Notes: generated by a model from the sequence alone, not told the origin. Shown: positions 9,774 through 22,573, numbered from the stretch's first letter. The stretch is DNA of 64,000 nucleotides from Antedon mediterranea (GCF_964355755.1 NC_092675.1:7970312-8034311); one strand, 5' to 3'. Numbers and translations: made by a program.

Positions 9774-12337
9774 TTACATTTCTGGCAAATTATATCCAAA
9801 CAATAAAAAATCAGGTTCATATATTCGGTACAGTTGTGCTATAGATTCTCTTGTCAAAGATGAGTAATATGTTTTGATTCGAAGTTTTTCACTAGCTGGG
9901 TCCGTGAAAGCCTTATGGTAATATGCCTTACCCCATATACCTATTTTCATTAAAACATATTTTATGTCATCGTTCGCGTCTTCTAGTTTACCAATATAAT
10001 CAAAATCGATTTCACACGGACAGTTTTGTATATGTATCGGTGTCCAATGGACATTGGCGGTGTAGTGACCATCGGTCAAGTAATCAACAAATTCCTGGAA
10101 AGAAACATCAGTTCCGTCTATTTCGGACACGTTAAATCTAGATTTCCTATACTTTTTGATTATCGTTCTACCAATACTATTAAAAGACGGAAAATGATGA
10201 TCCACAAACTTATCTTTATAAGCAGAAAGTATTCGAGAAAATGGATTTCGAACAAATATAAATTTAGTGTAGTTATGTAGACGCTCAATAACCTCCTTGT
10301 TTGTTAACTTTCCTGTCCATTTTAAAGCGTTATGTTTGTATAACTGTTGGTTTGGTACATTTTTATAGCCGGCCATTTCTACAATTATGCGTTCCCAGTT
10401 CGTAGAACCAACTTTATATGCGATACTGTAAAGAAATCTATTCTGGTCGTTTACAATAAGCGCCCTCAATTGTTGTCTGGGTTTCTCTGCAAGTGTTTTA
10501 ATCTTGACACGATATCGGTTGTAACGATTTCCACAAATACCAGTCAGTAGTTGTTTTCTTACAAGCATCTTTTCGTCCATTAAACTCATCCATTTATCAG
10601 CGTCTATTTCCTGTTATAGAATGAAGTTAAAATTGAGTATTTTTTTAATAGGCCTAATGACAGAGTGTCAATTATTGTAAAATAGTCCTAGGTCAAAAGT
10701 GATTTAGAAATTATACACCATTATGTTAGTGAATCCAGGCTTGTCCTCACTAGCACGCAAGCTTGACCAATCACGACGCGACGGATCATCATCCTTCGCA
10801 TGCGCTTTGTCATAGTGTGAACCAAACTTTCGATCAAAGCTATGACGTACGTACGCTCAATGAAAGTACAAACAAGAACTGTTGCCAGATTATTTTATTT
10901 ATTAATTTCTGCAACAGCTGAACACATTATAGACTTTAAATGTAACAAGAAGTAGCAAAAGCGGCCGGGGGCCCACTGTCGCCATAAGGGGTAATTGTCG
11001 CTTGTGATTGGCCAAATCATTCGCGTTGCACCTTGTCCTAGTTGCAACCTAGTGAGAACCAAGCATAAAATCTTCCGGAACTGTTTCCTCGGTGAATCTT
11101 TTCTATCTGTGAAATCCAAGGAAGCTCTCATGGCTTGAATTATTTCCTGTAGGCCTACCAGCAGCAATAGTAAAACATGAATAAATTTATATTTATTTTT
11201 CTGTTTATGACCTTGCAATAATGTAACTATATGCCTTCATGCCATCTTGTAAATTCATATGTTAAGCTTACTATTGTTTTATTAGACATAGATCATAAAT
11301 CTCAGAAAAGGCTCAATCCTGGGGCATTGCTAACTTTCTAATGTATTTATAAAGCGTCTTGAGCACCTTTGGTGGCGCGGCAAGTGCGCATTATATATTA
11401 TATTAAAGCTAGGACGTAAACGCAACACGGTATTTTGACCAATCACAAGGGATGGATTATTCGAACTTTCACTTGTCCTTAGTAAACGTAACTCGCTTGC
11501 GTTGTGCACTTAATTTACATCGTTGCGTTGTATCCTAGTGGGAACCAAGCTTTAATGCAACGTTTTATGCGGAATTCGAAATGAGTTATAGTTATTCTCT
11601 AACATTCGCACCTATTTTTTTTACCATTTTGTCGAAGTTGTAATAGTTACCGTACCGTACATTTTTACACCTATTTTTAGACCCTCGATTTATAACTTAG
11701 GTCCTGTTTTATCGATCACCTTCCTATACACTAGCTTTCTTACCGTCGTTGTACTATTAACAAACTGTGTTTTTCTCTGTCGATCAAAACGATCTGAACT
11801 ACCAATATGTTCTCGGAAATCCGGCGGAGGCTGCCTCTCCTCAATATACTTGTTTCGTTGAGCGTTTACCTGAATTCGTCCGAACAAGAAGTCTTTTCCT
11901 GTAATAATAGCAACAATGTAGCTTTATGTGGGATTATGACTAAATCTACTTAAGCACGTACTTAAATAATAATGGTTGGTGTTGATTTTCATGTTGTCCG
12001 TGTATATTATTTTTAGGGATGCAAAAGGTTTCATATAAAAGTACCTGATAAAACCGTGTGGTCAACATCAACACTAACTTTTTTACGTTCGGAGGAGTGG
12101 TGGTAAGGCGTTATTCTGAACCCTGCGTTGTGCCAATTAAATAATAAATAATACAAAATAGGCCTTTATAATGTGACATGTGTTATTATTTAATTAACTA
12201 GTAACGGATACAATTAAGCAACACGCCTTACTGTTATATATGACGTAGGCCAAACTTGAAAATATTCCAATGGCGTATACAGCTAATGTTCCAAAGACAA
12301 CAATGACGATAAGACGTCTTAGTCGTATCCTCGGCAT
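9774..12337 (-). CDS. Golgi carbohydrate sulfotransferase, HNK-1/CHST8-14 family, 3 exons
   Basis: Minus-strand exons are 12337-12232, 11898-11744 and 10610-9774, joined in phases 1 and 0, giving 365 residues. The protein is a type II membrane enzyme: a basic cytoplasmic tail (MPRIRLRR), one membrane anchor at about residues 9-33, a stem, then the catalytic domain. It should transfer sulphate from PAPS to a glycan such as chondroitin, dermatan or an HNK-1-type sugar in the Golgi. The 5'-phosphosulphate loop is YKVGSTNW (about 152-159), where relatives usually have PKVGCTNW. The 3'-phosphate site is FVRNPFSRILSAY (about 206-218). The family signature HWTPI...C-P-C...FDYIGKLED lies near 275-297. 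Acceptor specificity cannot be read from sequence. The gene is convergent with TFAM. Intron 2 holds three fold-back MITE copies. Confidence 0.88.
10733..10830. mobile_element. Fold-back MITE family A, copy 1 (diverged)
   Basis: The ends CAGGCTTGTCCTCACTAGCA and (reverse strand) GTTTGGTTCACACTATG match the family termini loosely. The core GACCAATCACGACGCGACGGAT matches the family centre. The copy is short and old. Confidence 0.55.
10985..11070. mobile_element. Fold-back MITE family A, copy 2 (partial)
   Basis: Only the right half is clear: CTTGTGATTGGCCAAATC, then GTCCTAG...CTAGTGAGAACCAAGC. The left terminus is not recognisable. Confidence 0.55.
11403..11555. mobile_element. Fold-back MITE family A, copy 3
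   Basis: The copy starts TTAAAGCTAGGACGTAAACG and ends CCTAGTGGGAACCAAGCTTTAA. The core is TTTGACCAATCACAAGGGAT with GGATTATTCG. The termini are inverted copies, with no coding capacity. It lies in intron 2 of the sulfotransferase gene. Confidence 0.75.
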
Positions 12338-14074
12338 ATCTACGTAAATAGTACTGTAGGTAAAATATTGTCTTGTTTATCTAGAAGTTGTTGCTCTTTT
12401 AATGTCTAGTAATGATTAACAAACACAATACATTACAGAAGTAATCATGTAGGACTGTCTGTCGTACTGATATCCCATCATTCAAGTTTCAAAACGTATG
12501 TTTCTGTGCAATGAGTGTATTAAATATAAAGTAGAACCCGAGGGGACAACTTCCGGACCCAACAAAGTACATAGGAGTGTCCCCTAAACATTGTGTTATC
12601 CTCACGGGGTGGTGTTAGAACTGATCAGTGTGTCTCAAAGGAGGGATCTACTCTACCTCTGCAATGTGTTTCAAAACCCTTTCCATTGTTTAACTCCCCA
12701 GTGGGTTACGGTGCGGTACATAACTTTCAACATCGAGTACATTACATAAATCAAAAGGACCAAAACAAGAAAAGAGTAACATAATTTGCACACAGGGGGG
12801 TTATAGTTTTACTTTTGAATGTTTATGAGTTTTTTCTAAATCATTTCCTTGTTATCGTATTATATTATATTAGGTTTAATGTTTGTGATAGTAATACTCA
12901 TTTTCAAAATTCGTTAATTGCTCAAACATGACGTGCGCAAAAAAAAGACAAAAGTTGAACGTGTACTACTATACTTCATAATTTGAATACAGCTAGCGAA
13001 AAATAAAATAGTGAAAATACCATTGTTAGTTTGTTAAGCATCTATTTATTGTAGTTGATTGCATTGCATTGTTTTTTAACCATAATTAACATAGTCGAAC
13101 ATCATTTACGTCGCCTTAAATAATACTTAATTGAAAAATACGCGATATAAACACACAAATGATTTTATTTTATTATTTATTATTAGTATACATTGCTGTT
13201 GTAATACTAATTAGGCGAGATCCTAGATATGGGAGCATCATTGGTAAAACACGTGGAAATAGTTATATTGATTTATTGACGATAACAATGATAGTAATAT
13301 GAATTAACGGCAAGATATGGATTTAATATTATAATTGCATCGCAGTCTACAAATAAGACAACAACGACTAACCCATTACACGGTAACTATTTCATTACAG
13401 ATAGCACATCGATTGTCTGTTTAAAACTTGGAGTCTAAATAGGACATTTTCTTATTTTCATAATCGTATTTAATGTCAATGTTTCAAGATGCCATAATTT
13501 AAAAACAAAGACATAAATAGTATTAAATAGTGAAATATTATTTATAAAATTATTTAGATTTTAACGGACGAAATCAAATATGTTTTGGTTTGCGCAGATT
13601 GGTATGGCTAAATAACGTACAGTAGTACTGTACCTCTATAATAGATAATGTCGTATTGACAAGCTTTGTAGCCTACAACCCGTTGGAGCAAGGCAAGAAA
13701 TGACTTCAACGGATCTCTGCAAGGGTAGCTACAACTATCGTGTACATACTAAAGGTAATTGCAAAAAAAAATCTGGAAAATGTGTTTGGATTCGATATCG
13801 GTTCAAGGCTTACCTTAAATGCTCTAGTTAATGTTTATATCTTCATATATATTCAGTATTATGATATTAGTCATAATGCCCTTAAAAGTAGTGTTAGCGT
13901 TGCTGTTTCTACCTGTCTACAACGCTACGTTAATTTAGCACAATATAGTAAAGTGTCAACAGTGTCCATTGTTAGAATTTTAGGCACGACAATAGATATA
14001 ATAAAGCCCAACGTCAAGCTTAAATGAGTTATAATAAAAATGTAAACTATTGAAAGTCGAGCGCATGCGTAGTA
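12338..14074. other. Intergenic region, sulfotransferase 5' side
   Basis: No gene is recognised. Open frames at 12593-12784 and 13740-14027 show no domain and no supporting splice pattern. The sulfotransferase promoter should lie in the first few hundred bases, but no TATA box is evident. Confidence 0.5.
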
Positions 14075-14258
14075 GTCAACTCTCCCAATACCGGACTCTC
14101 TGAAAACCAGAAACTCTCCCAATACCAGACTTTTTTTGAGGACCAAAAGGTCCCAAATTTAATTTTACCATTAAAAACACATTCCGAATACCAGACTTTC
14201 CGGAAAACCAGACTTATTTGGCCGGCCCAAAGGTGTCCGGTATTGGGAGAGTTGACTG
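14075..14258. mobile_element. pogo/Tigger-like MITE
   Basis: The ends are inverted copies of GTCAACTCTCCCAATACCGG. The right end has the full CAGTCAACTCTCC start, and the left end lacks its first two bases. TA flanks both ends (14073-14074 and 14259-14260), the expected Tc1/mariner-pogo target duplication. The interior repeats CCAATACCAGACTTT and TTTCCGGAAAACCAGAC. It is non-coding, about 184 bp. Confidence 0.75.
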
Positions 14259-14852
14259 TACTACAATATAATGTCTATTCTCCTATAATAAAAATGTCAG
14301 AAGGCTAAAGTGAAAAGAATTAATTTCATTAATAAAGACTACTTTAAATACAAGTGTTATCGAAGAAGCTTAAACACTGGACTTGGTACATGGTTACATC
14401 CCTTTTCCCACCTAGCAAAACTCCAGAGTTTAAAACAACATACAAAACGCTGATCTTGAGGCAACGGTGAATGTGTTAACTCTAGAGTTTTGCTGCGATT
14501 CAAAGCGGTAAAGGCGTAAGACTTTCTCTAGGCCTACACGATAACGATATTTTTGTATAGAATGTCCGGTTGATATACAGTATACGCTATTACAGAAAGC
14601 ACGGAAACATAAACAATAACTTATAATAAATAATAACACTTCAAAATATGAAAGACTAACTCAACAAGAGTAGGCCTATAGTTATACAAAATATGCAGCA
14701 CACGAAAATATATCGAAGACATTTTGATAGTGGCATTGAATTCAAATGAAATGTGTGTAGTTTGATTAATACTGCAAGTTTTAGTTCTACATAATACAAA
14801 GTTAATACAGTTAATAAACACATTTACAATAGCAATCATTGATGGAATTTAC
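14259..14852. other. 3' flank of the TRIM-NHL gene
   Basis: This is AT-rich non-coding sequence between the MITE and the TRIM stop codon, probably including the TRIM 3' UTR. Open frames on the minus strand (14430-14839) have no recognisable domain. Confidence 0.45.
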
Positions 14853-16850
14853 TCATTGTTCAAATGTATCTTTGAATATTTTGATATTTGCCGTTTTTGA
14901 CCCAAGGCCTCTCCAATTTGCAACTGCTATTCTGCCTTTAGTGATTGTTATCCCATACGGAAACATGATGTCATCATTTCGGTGGTCAAGTTGCGTCACA
15001 AATTGACCTGTCTCGTGGTCAAACAACTGTAATCTGTCACTGCTTCCAACAATAACGCGACCCTTGCCATCTAGTGCTACAGCTCTAGGGAACTCCAGTT
15101 TACCATTTCCATGTCCACGGCCTTTTCCAATGGTTCTAATGTATTTACCACCGAATGTAAAAACCTGCAGACGATGATTGAGACTGTCGGACACAATCAG
15201 TTGATCGTTTTTATCTATCACCGCAATAGAATGGGGAGTGTTCAGCTGACCATTGCTATTCCCGTAACCACCGATCTTTGTCAATAGACGTCCCTCATTA
15301 CTGAAGCGGAATACACAGTGTGCATGGCAATCCACAACAAAAACTTCACTTCTTCTGACTGAAACGGCAATGCCCTTTGGATTCTGCAGCAATCCTTTTC
15401 CGAACTGTCGAACAATAGCACCATCTTGCTTGCAGATCAGTACTTCACTTCCTGTTTTTTCAGTCACTGCCATCAAGTCAAAATCAATACAATAAATACC
15501 CTGGATTTCTTTCTTATCTTCTAAGAAAACAGTGTTCAAGTAATTTCCTTGTAAATCAAATCGTAAAATTTGGTTTGTCGAACTGCAAGCGAGAAGAACA
15601 TCATCTGTGGTGAAGCAGACGTCGTCGATGTTGCTTTTCTTTTTCGTCCAGAAATGTCCCGTATCGATGGTCTTGAGAAGCAACTGATGTCGAAGGCCAA
15701 CCGCTTTAAACGGAGAACCACAAATTGGCTTCCCGAACACTTCTACATGAAGCTTGTATTCCGTTTCCCATTTACACAAACAGGTTATTTGAAATACACC
15801 TTTGGAAACCTTGGCTACTTCGCCAATCACCTGGCCACCATATTCGTTTTGGAGCACTGCAGAAATGGACTCTTCTATTACGTGTTTTTTCCTTCCATTG
15901 GAATCATTGGTCGTCAGTTTAAACTGGATAGTTTCGCCGACAGTTTTTTCAATCTTCCCTGTGATGTCAGTGCTACATTTAGATTGGTCCAATAATCCAC
16001 CTTCGTAGACGGTACCTAACTTAAACCCTTCAATACATTCACGATCTGGGTCAAACTCCAGATTTCCAACGTTAATAGGGTGCACTTTTGGGATGTTTTC
16101 AAGAGCACTTTGAAGTTGTAGAAGTCCATCATTAATCATACAAAGAGCACCATTTGGGTTCAATGTTCCCATAATACCTTGATTCCGCAATCGCGCATTC
16201 CTCACGGTACCGTCAATCGATTTCAATTTTTGAATTTCATCGTCAAGTTGCTTCTCTTTTCTTGTACTTATTTCATTCATGCCCTCTAAGAGTTGATCTC
16301 TCGCATTTTCTAGTTGTTGCTGCAACCGATCGACATACGCTATGATATCTTGCTCACATTTTATTGTCGACGTCACCCATTTTCTGTTTGTTGCTTCTAA
16401 TGTTGCAAGTTTCTCCTTTGCCGACTCTTCCTCCTTTAATGCACAGTTCACTAGCGTCTCAGCTGCGTTTTTATACTGTTGAAACGCGTCATCAACAGTT
16501 ATAATATGATGACCATCGTGCGTTCGTGCGCAGTCAGCACATATAGGCGTCTCGCACGGTGATTTGCAATATGACGAAATCGGCGTATATCGGTGTTCAG
16601 TACACCAAGTGTCTTTAGAGTTGCGATGTTCCCAATTAAGAGTGTTCTTTTGTGAAATGGTACAAAATCGATGGGGATCGCTGGCTGGACGTTTCTCGTG
16701 GGTTAGCTTGCAACCGTTGCATAGTAGGTTGTTACACTGAAAGCAATGAAAATTTGCTGGATGTCCACAAACTTCGCATTTTCCGGTTTCGACCTTTTCT
16801 TGTAGACCACGATAGTCAAACATATAATTCATGAAACAGTTACCCGCCAT
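14853..16850 (-). CDS. RING-less TRIM protein with B-boxes, coiled coil, filamin and NHL repeats
   Basis: One uninterrupted exon of 665 codons. Domains in order: B-box 1 at about 24-62 (C-x2-C ... C-x2-C ... C-x2-C); B-box 2 at about 83-120 (WCTEH ... C-x4-C ... CADCARTHDGHHI); coiled coil at about 125-215; a filamin/ABP280 repeat at about 285-385 (ending CGSPFKA); and six NHL beta-propeller blades from about 392 to 660 (NPKGIAV, TPHSIAV, FPRAVAL, FPYGITI). This is the layout of the TRIM2/TRIM3/TRIM71 group, but the N-terminal RING is absent: only 24 residues precede B-box 1, so no ubiquitin-ligase activity is expected from this polypeptide. Relatives bind RNA or protein partners through the NHL propeller. 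A RING on an unseen upstream exon would need an in-frame splice into this exon, and the good ATG at its start argues against that. No intron is seen, as for many lineage-expanded TRIM genes. Confidence 0.88.
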   Translation of the reverse strand: MAGNCFMNYMFDYRGLQEKVETGKCEVCGHPANFHCFQCNNLLCNGCKLTHEKRPASDPHRFCTISQKNTLNWEHRNSKDTWCTEHRYTPISSYCKSPCETPICADCARTHDGHHIITVDDAFQQYKNAAETLVNCALKEEESAKEKLATLEATNRKWVTSTIKCEQDIIAYVDRLQQQLENARDQLLEGMNEISTRKEKQLDDEIQKLKSIDGTVRNARLRNQGIMGTLNPNGALCMINDGLLQLQSALENIPKVHPINVGNLEFDPDRECIEGFKLGTVYEGGLLDQSKCSTDITGKIEKTVGETIQFKLTTNDSNGRKKHVIEESISAVLQNEYGGQVIGEVAKVSKGVFQITCLCKWETEYKLHVEVFGKPICGSPFKAVGLRHQLLLKTIDTGHFWTKKKSNIDDVCFTTDDVLLACSSTNQILRFDLQGNYLNTVFLEDKKEIQGIYCIDFDLMAVTEKTGSEVLICKQDGAIVRQFGKGLLQNPKGIAVSVRRSEVFVVDCHAHCVFRFSNEGRLLTKIGGYGNSNGQLNTPHSIAVIDKNDQLIVSDSLNHRLQVFTFGGKYIRTIGKGRGHGNGKLEFPRAVALDGKGRVIVGSSDRLQLFDHETGQFVTQLDHRNDDIMFPYGITITKGRIAVANWRGLGSKTANIKIFKDTFEQ

Positions 16851-19800
16851 GTTTTATCGTCTTCAACTCGTTTCGAATGTGTACCGTACAGCGTAGTTAT
16901 GGGTTATCTGCGAATAAAGAAAATATTTATATCAGAATGGTAGGAATTTATAAGTATTAGGAAACGCAACCATATACATCGATCAAGATCAAGACTATAA
17001 AGTTCAGTAATTATAACGTTGCTCGTCCTCGTGATTGTGTGGGCCTATACGTATATGCCTATTATTTAAAATATTAATACAGTAATATAAATAATAGGAA
17101 CCGATTTGACTCGACCTTTACCCAAACAGTGTCAAAGTCAATGAAATCAGGCCAAACACGTTAATACCTTGTCATTGTTTATGTTTTTAAAACTGAACAA
17201 TAGGATCACGTTTAGAATTTATAGAATTGTTCTCGTCAACCTATTTTGGTCATTTTGTATATCAGTAGCACAGTGTTGTTTGTAATTGCCCAATGCACTG
17301 TACCATGAACTGGGGAAACCCTATTAACTCAGTGAGTCACATAACATATAATGAATATAGAGTTTTTATCATGTAAATTGGTTTAATTAATTTTGTATGA
17401 GAGTAAATTTATATAATTAATTAATTACGTAATTATATTACAGTAATTAGATCAACATTTGTCACAATTAACGTGCCGTATGTAGTACGTGTTGTGTTTG
17501 AAAACATCCTATTCTACTAAAATGTTCTTTTTGTTACGGAAGGTCAGTTTTGGTCGGTTTTAAAAATAGTATATTAGCAATCATCTAATCTTACGTCACA
17601 TTACATACCCACATCATCGCAAACTAACTCACGTCGTATAGTCGCAATTTGGACATCACAAGGCAGGCCTACATAATAGCCGAGCCCGTAACACGATTTC
17701 AAATTATCACCACTCATATATCGCATTATACATATCACTTTACCCTATCATATCATCATCATCTTCGTCGCCGTCGTTTTATAACCATTAACTGATTCAT
17801 CATCATCAGCATATCATCATTATCATCATCATCGTAATCACCAACTGATCCATCATCATCATATCATCATTATCACCATCATTTATCATCGTCATCACCA
17901 ACTGAGCCATCATTATCATTTTCATCATCATCATCATCGTCATCACCAAACTGATCTATCATCATCATCATTATCATCACCAACTGACCCATCAGCATCA
18001 CAATTAACATCACCATCATCGTCATCACCAACTGATCCATCATCATATCATTATCATCATAATATCATCATCACCAACTGATCAATCATCATCATTATCA
18101 TCATATCGTCATCGTCATATCATCGTATAATGTCCTATAACACACTGCATATATACCTTAGCCTTACCTTCCCATCAATCTCAAAATACACTTAATATTA
18201 GAGGAGCTTTAAGTGTTATAAAGGTATACATTGTATCGACTACTATGGCAATCAAATACTATTATACACGTCGACTATTTTTCTCAATATGAAGGTCATA
18301 TACGTGTCCCAGGTACGGAGTTAATCTTTGTAAGAGGCATGTCGAGGCCTGCATACATGATCATAAAAAACTCGAGCGTACAGTATTTATATTCTATCAA
18401 AAATATAACACTAAACAAAGAGAATTCCGGAACAAAGAAATCATGAATTGGAAACGTTATAAGCAAACAGTTTATTATAATCGTTCCTTGTTGTAAAGTT
18501 ATTTGTTTATCCGCATAAATGAGTTGATGGATAAAACATATGCCAGCAAAATATTAAACTGGTAGGAAATGTTCAAATGTTAAAATAAATTATTAACCAC
18601 AGCCTCATTTATGATGCGTCATTTTCCAATCAGCACGAACCAATAAAAATTAAATAATACCAAATTGTATACATTTTAACAGGGTTGTTTAAATAGTAGG
18701 ATTAATTAGTGTCCTCTAATGTATTAAGCATCGTTCGGGCAGTATTTTTAATCCGGATCACAGAAATACCAGGGAGTTCCTTAATAAAAAAAGACGATGT
18801 ACAGCTGGTATCTTATTCGATTTAGCCAATCAGTCACGTCACGGCAACTACGGCAACCCTTTTTACGCCCTAATTAATGGATTTTTCCGTGAACAAACGA
18901 TCAGGGGAATATATTATATGATGTCTTATATTAAGGGGGATAAAAGTATACGGTAGGCCTATGTCGTAGTCTATGCAGGCAGGTATCTATCTATATATTG
19001 CCTTAATTAGGCCTATATTTGTACTAATTGTAGTATTATTGGAAAACATTCGGCTCAAGTGTGCTGGAGGAGATAGTGAAATGTCCTTCAGTAAATAATA
19101 CAAATAACCATGAGAACAGATACACATTGTGTCAACATACACCTGTAGCATTGTGCAATAGTTTTAAAAGAAATACCACAAAACAAGGCCTATAACCAAT
19201 ATGATCAATCATTGCAATCATGATTTTGCCAACTTCATCGAGTCTAAATCAAAATCATCATCATCATCATCATCACCACCAGGACACGTCTGCTAATTCC
19301 TTTTAATTTACATTAAGTATGATATCGATCATGGTTTTAGGTGGTCATAGAGTTTTTTTTTTATAACTCTATGAGCAGGTCTAGGTAGGGAAGAAATAGA
19401 CAAGTCTGGTGGAAAATATTAATGCCCTTGAAGAGCTACAGCACATCCTAGCCCAGTTCATGACCAGTTCAAGAACAAAATAATCTCTAACACGAAAAAG
19501 TGTTAATACAACGGTTTGAGAACAAGGTGAATACAACAATTGCAATATGGCATAACCTGATACAAAATAATTCAAGCGATGCCTCAATAAGGGAGATATT
19601 TTCATATAAGAATAACAATATTTCAATATGTATTGTTAATATTACCAGGTATAATAAATATAAAAAAACAGGTCAAGAAAGAAAATGTCACACTTATTTT
19701 TAGACAATACATATACGGTACGTCTGTGCCGTACCCACAATCTTCATTCATTTCATTTCATGATTTATTTCAATATAAAAAAAAAAACGTGGACAAAGAA

Positions 19801-21264
19801 CAGAAAAAACATCACATAATACCAAGCAGAGACAGGGTTTCTGAAAAAGCGAACTTAATCACTATCTAGTAGAGGTCTTCTATTGCACTGATTGGATAAC
19901 AACATTTAGAATATTTTCATAAAGCTTATCGTTAATACATACATACATACATACCAATCAGCACTGTTACTTTGTGAATGTACACAATTCTTATGATTCA
20001 TATCATCAATCAATAATAACGGAAGTACTAGCAATGAGATGACCATTAATATTAATAGTGAGTTAATGTTAATGCTGGTTTTCATATGCAACGATTATAC
20101 AGATCACTGGAGATACATAGGATATCGTAGGCCTAGCGAGAATGATTATTCAATATGATTGTAACAATAAAAACATAATGAAATTTAACCCACACGATGA
20201 TGATTAACAAGGTACTCGACGACGAATCGAATATTTTAAGTTTCGTCAACGTTGGTAACAATGAAGACAGTGAGTGCTCACATTTTAATTCCCCACTAAA
20301 ACTATAAACGTACCCCAATAGTAATACCCTAGTAACACCCTATATTATACAAATCGTCGAAATATATTAAAGATTTTAAATACATTATGTATACGTACCA
20401 CACAGCTGACTGGAGGATGACAGAACACAAACGACTGAGAAGTATATACTGATGAATCGAGCCCAATACAAAATACGTCAATGCTCCATTTACTGTTAAC
20501 AAAAAATTAAATTCAAAACCGCTTAGCAATTTGTGCATGGGTTGATAAATACACAAATATTATATATATAGTATGTAACACGGAGTAGACCAATACAAAA
20601 ATACCAGATGCACATTACCCGAGTGTGTTTTCCGAAATTGCGTTTTAACAATGAGAGAATCGTGTATACATGCAAATAACAAACACATGAACTTTGACAT
20701 ATCAATATTCCGTACTGACCAATCAGATCACGCAATATGTGTTGCTACGACGAATGGTTAATAAGATCAAAAGAAAATTAATTAGGTGATAGTTCCCAGG
20801 GCAGTAAAATTAAGGATATTTCGTAACGTTACATGATTATTCCTAATGATGTGTTATTACCGGTTTTGTAAAATGAGACAAAGACAAAAAATTGTGGTTT
20901 TGAGGAATATTCTTGTATCCCTACCATCACAAAACAAAAGGTGTACGAAACAATGAAGTACAATAATACCGGTTTATTTAACAAACGGCTCAGCTGTTCG
21001 TCGTGCGAACCATAACACGTTTTTCACCTTGGATGCACTCGGTTGATTAGTAGGCCTAATCGTCATTAATACACTTAATAGCTTCAATATTTTTATATTT
21101 ATCACTGGTATCTGATCTGTTTAAAATCATCATTTAAAAAATCATGTCCGCTTTGTTTGATCAATGCAGAAATAACCCGATCTAAAGTGGTAAACTGTAT
21201 TTACTATATATAATGAGTATCGCTTCTGCCTTCTGCCCTTTGTCTTTACGTAGAGGTAGACATC
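16851..21264. other. Gene-poor intergenic region
   Basis: No coding gene is recognised over 4.4 kb. It holds an ATC-rich minisatellite (17745-18128), a small CAT microsatellite near 19255-19276, a fold-back around a T-run (CATAGAGTT...AACTCTATG, 19347-19375), a CATA run near 19937, and several TAGGCCTA palindromes. The open frames here are short and lack domains. Confidence 0.5.
17745..18128. repeat. ATC-rich minisatellite with CACCAACTGATCC core
   Basis: About seven copies of the core CACCAACTGATCCATCATC, or near variants, are separated by variable (TCA)n runs, with spacing of about 33-56 bp. The cores are imperfect and the spacers are simple sequence, which marks a minisatellite grown from a trinucleotide run. 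Confidence 0.85.
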
Positions 21265-21434
21265 ATAGTCCAGTCAATCTAGTGATATTTAGAGGTAAAC
21301 CCACCACAAATTGCAATAGTAACGAAACATTGATTTTTTCATTCCAACTGTAGTTTAGAATGACATATTAAAAGTCACCGAAAATTGAAGCATTGGAACA
21401 CACTATTTTTTACGTAATCTCAACAACTATATAG

Positions 21435-22480
21435 GGATTTTATTCCGTAAATATTTTTGGGGTAGGGGGTAACATTTATGCCCGTAACTTGTGGTTTTAT
21501 AATCCAATCTCAATAATCTTGATATCAGTGTGTAGAATATATATTTCTTTCTAATATGCAATTTAAAAAAACAAAATACAACACTTATTTATATAACTAG
21601 AGGTTAAAAGGTTATTGACCTTTTACAAAAACTCATTTTTTTCCTTTAAAAAATGATTAACTGTTATATCGTATGCCATAATTGTGGATGCATTTAATCA
21701 AAATTGTGTTTTTTCTGTACTTATCGATATATAAAATAGGAAACATGATGTTAACTAGAAGAATTTTAAAAGTAATGATGTACTATTCTTATTGAAATTG
21801 ATTCTTGATCAAATGTAATGTAAACAATTTTTGGGTAGGGGTAGCGTTTATGCCTATAATCCATTGTTTTATAATCATATCTAAATAGCTTTAGTACCAA
21901 TGTGTAGAGTATATATATCCTACTAATATACATTAAAAAAACAATTAATACAACAGTTATACTTAACTAGAGGTCAAAAGGTCATTGACCTTTTACAAAA
22001 ACTCAAATTTTTCCTAACAAAATGTCTTATTCCGTAATTGCCGTTGCATTTGATGAAACTTGTGTTTTTTCTGTACCTATCGTCATATGAAATAGGAAAA
22101 ATGATGTTAAGTATTTTGAATTAATTATGTACTCAAATAAAAATAATAATCCTATAATAATGATAAATTGTTATCAACAACAGGTAGTGTAGTAGTAGGT
22201 AACATTTATGCCTGCCAATAACATCTAAATAACTACAAATGTGTATAATATGTATTTCTTACTCTAAAAACTAATTGATACAACAGTTGTTCTGTAACTA
22301 TAGAGGTCAGTGACCTTTTACGAAAACTCAAATTTTCTTTAAATAGCGTAAAACTAAATTATGTTTATGTATATTTTGCAAGTATTTGGTGCAAATAATG
22401 TTTTTCCTGTACCTATTGTATCGTTATGAAATAAGAAAAATGATGCTAGCTAGAAGAACATTGAAATTCATTAGCGGTAT
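21435..22480. repeat. Three diverged tandem repeats of about 365 bp
   Basis: The motif GGTAACATTTATGCC, or a close variant, recurs near 21467, 21838 and 22197. Each is followed by a conserved order of sub-motifs: TGTGTAGA(A/G)TATATAT, AACTAGAGGT, and ATTGACCTTTTACAAAAACTC. Units are roughly 70-80% alike by eye. They form the left subterminal array of the long-TIR element. Confidence 0.75.
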
Positions 22481-22573
22481 GTACTATTGTTGATTAATTA
22501 ATGAGTCTTGATAATTTGGAATCAACTCATGATTTAACTATAGATAGATTTTTGATGATTTTAGTATCAATGA

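Noticed and set aside
9923-10550. Plus-strand open frames across the sulfotransferase exon
   Set aside because: They are antisense shadows of the minus-strand catalytic exon, which has conserved motifs.
12593-12784. Open frame starting without an ATG
   Set aside because: No recognised domain and no neighbouring exons in phase.
15570-16008. Plus-strand frames within the TRIM-NHL gene
   Set aside because: Antisense shadows of a long conserved minus-strand exon.
17745-18128. Regular repeats that might suggest a CRISPR array
   Set aside because: Spacing is uneven, spacers are trinucleotide runs and the host is an animal; it is a minisatellite.
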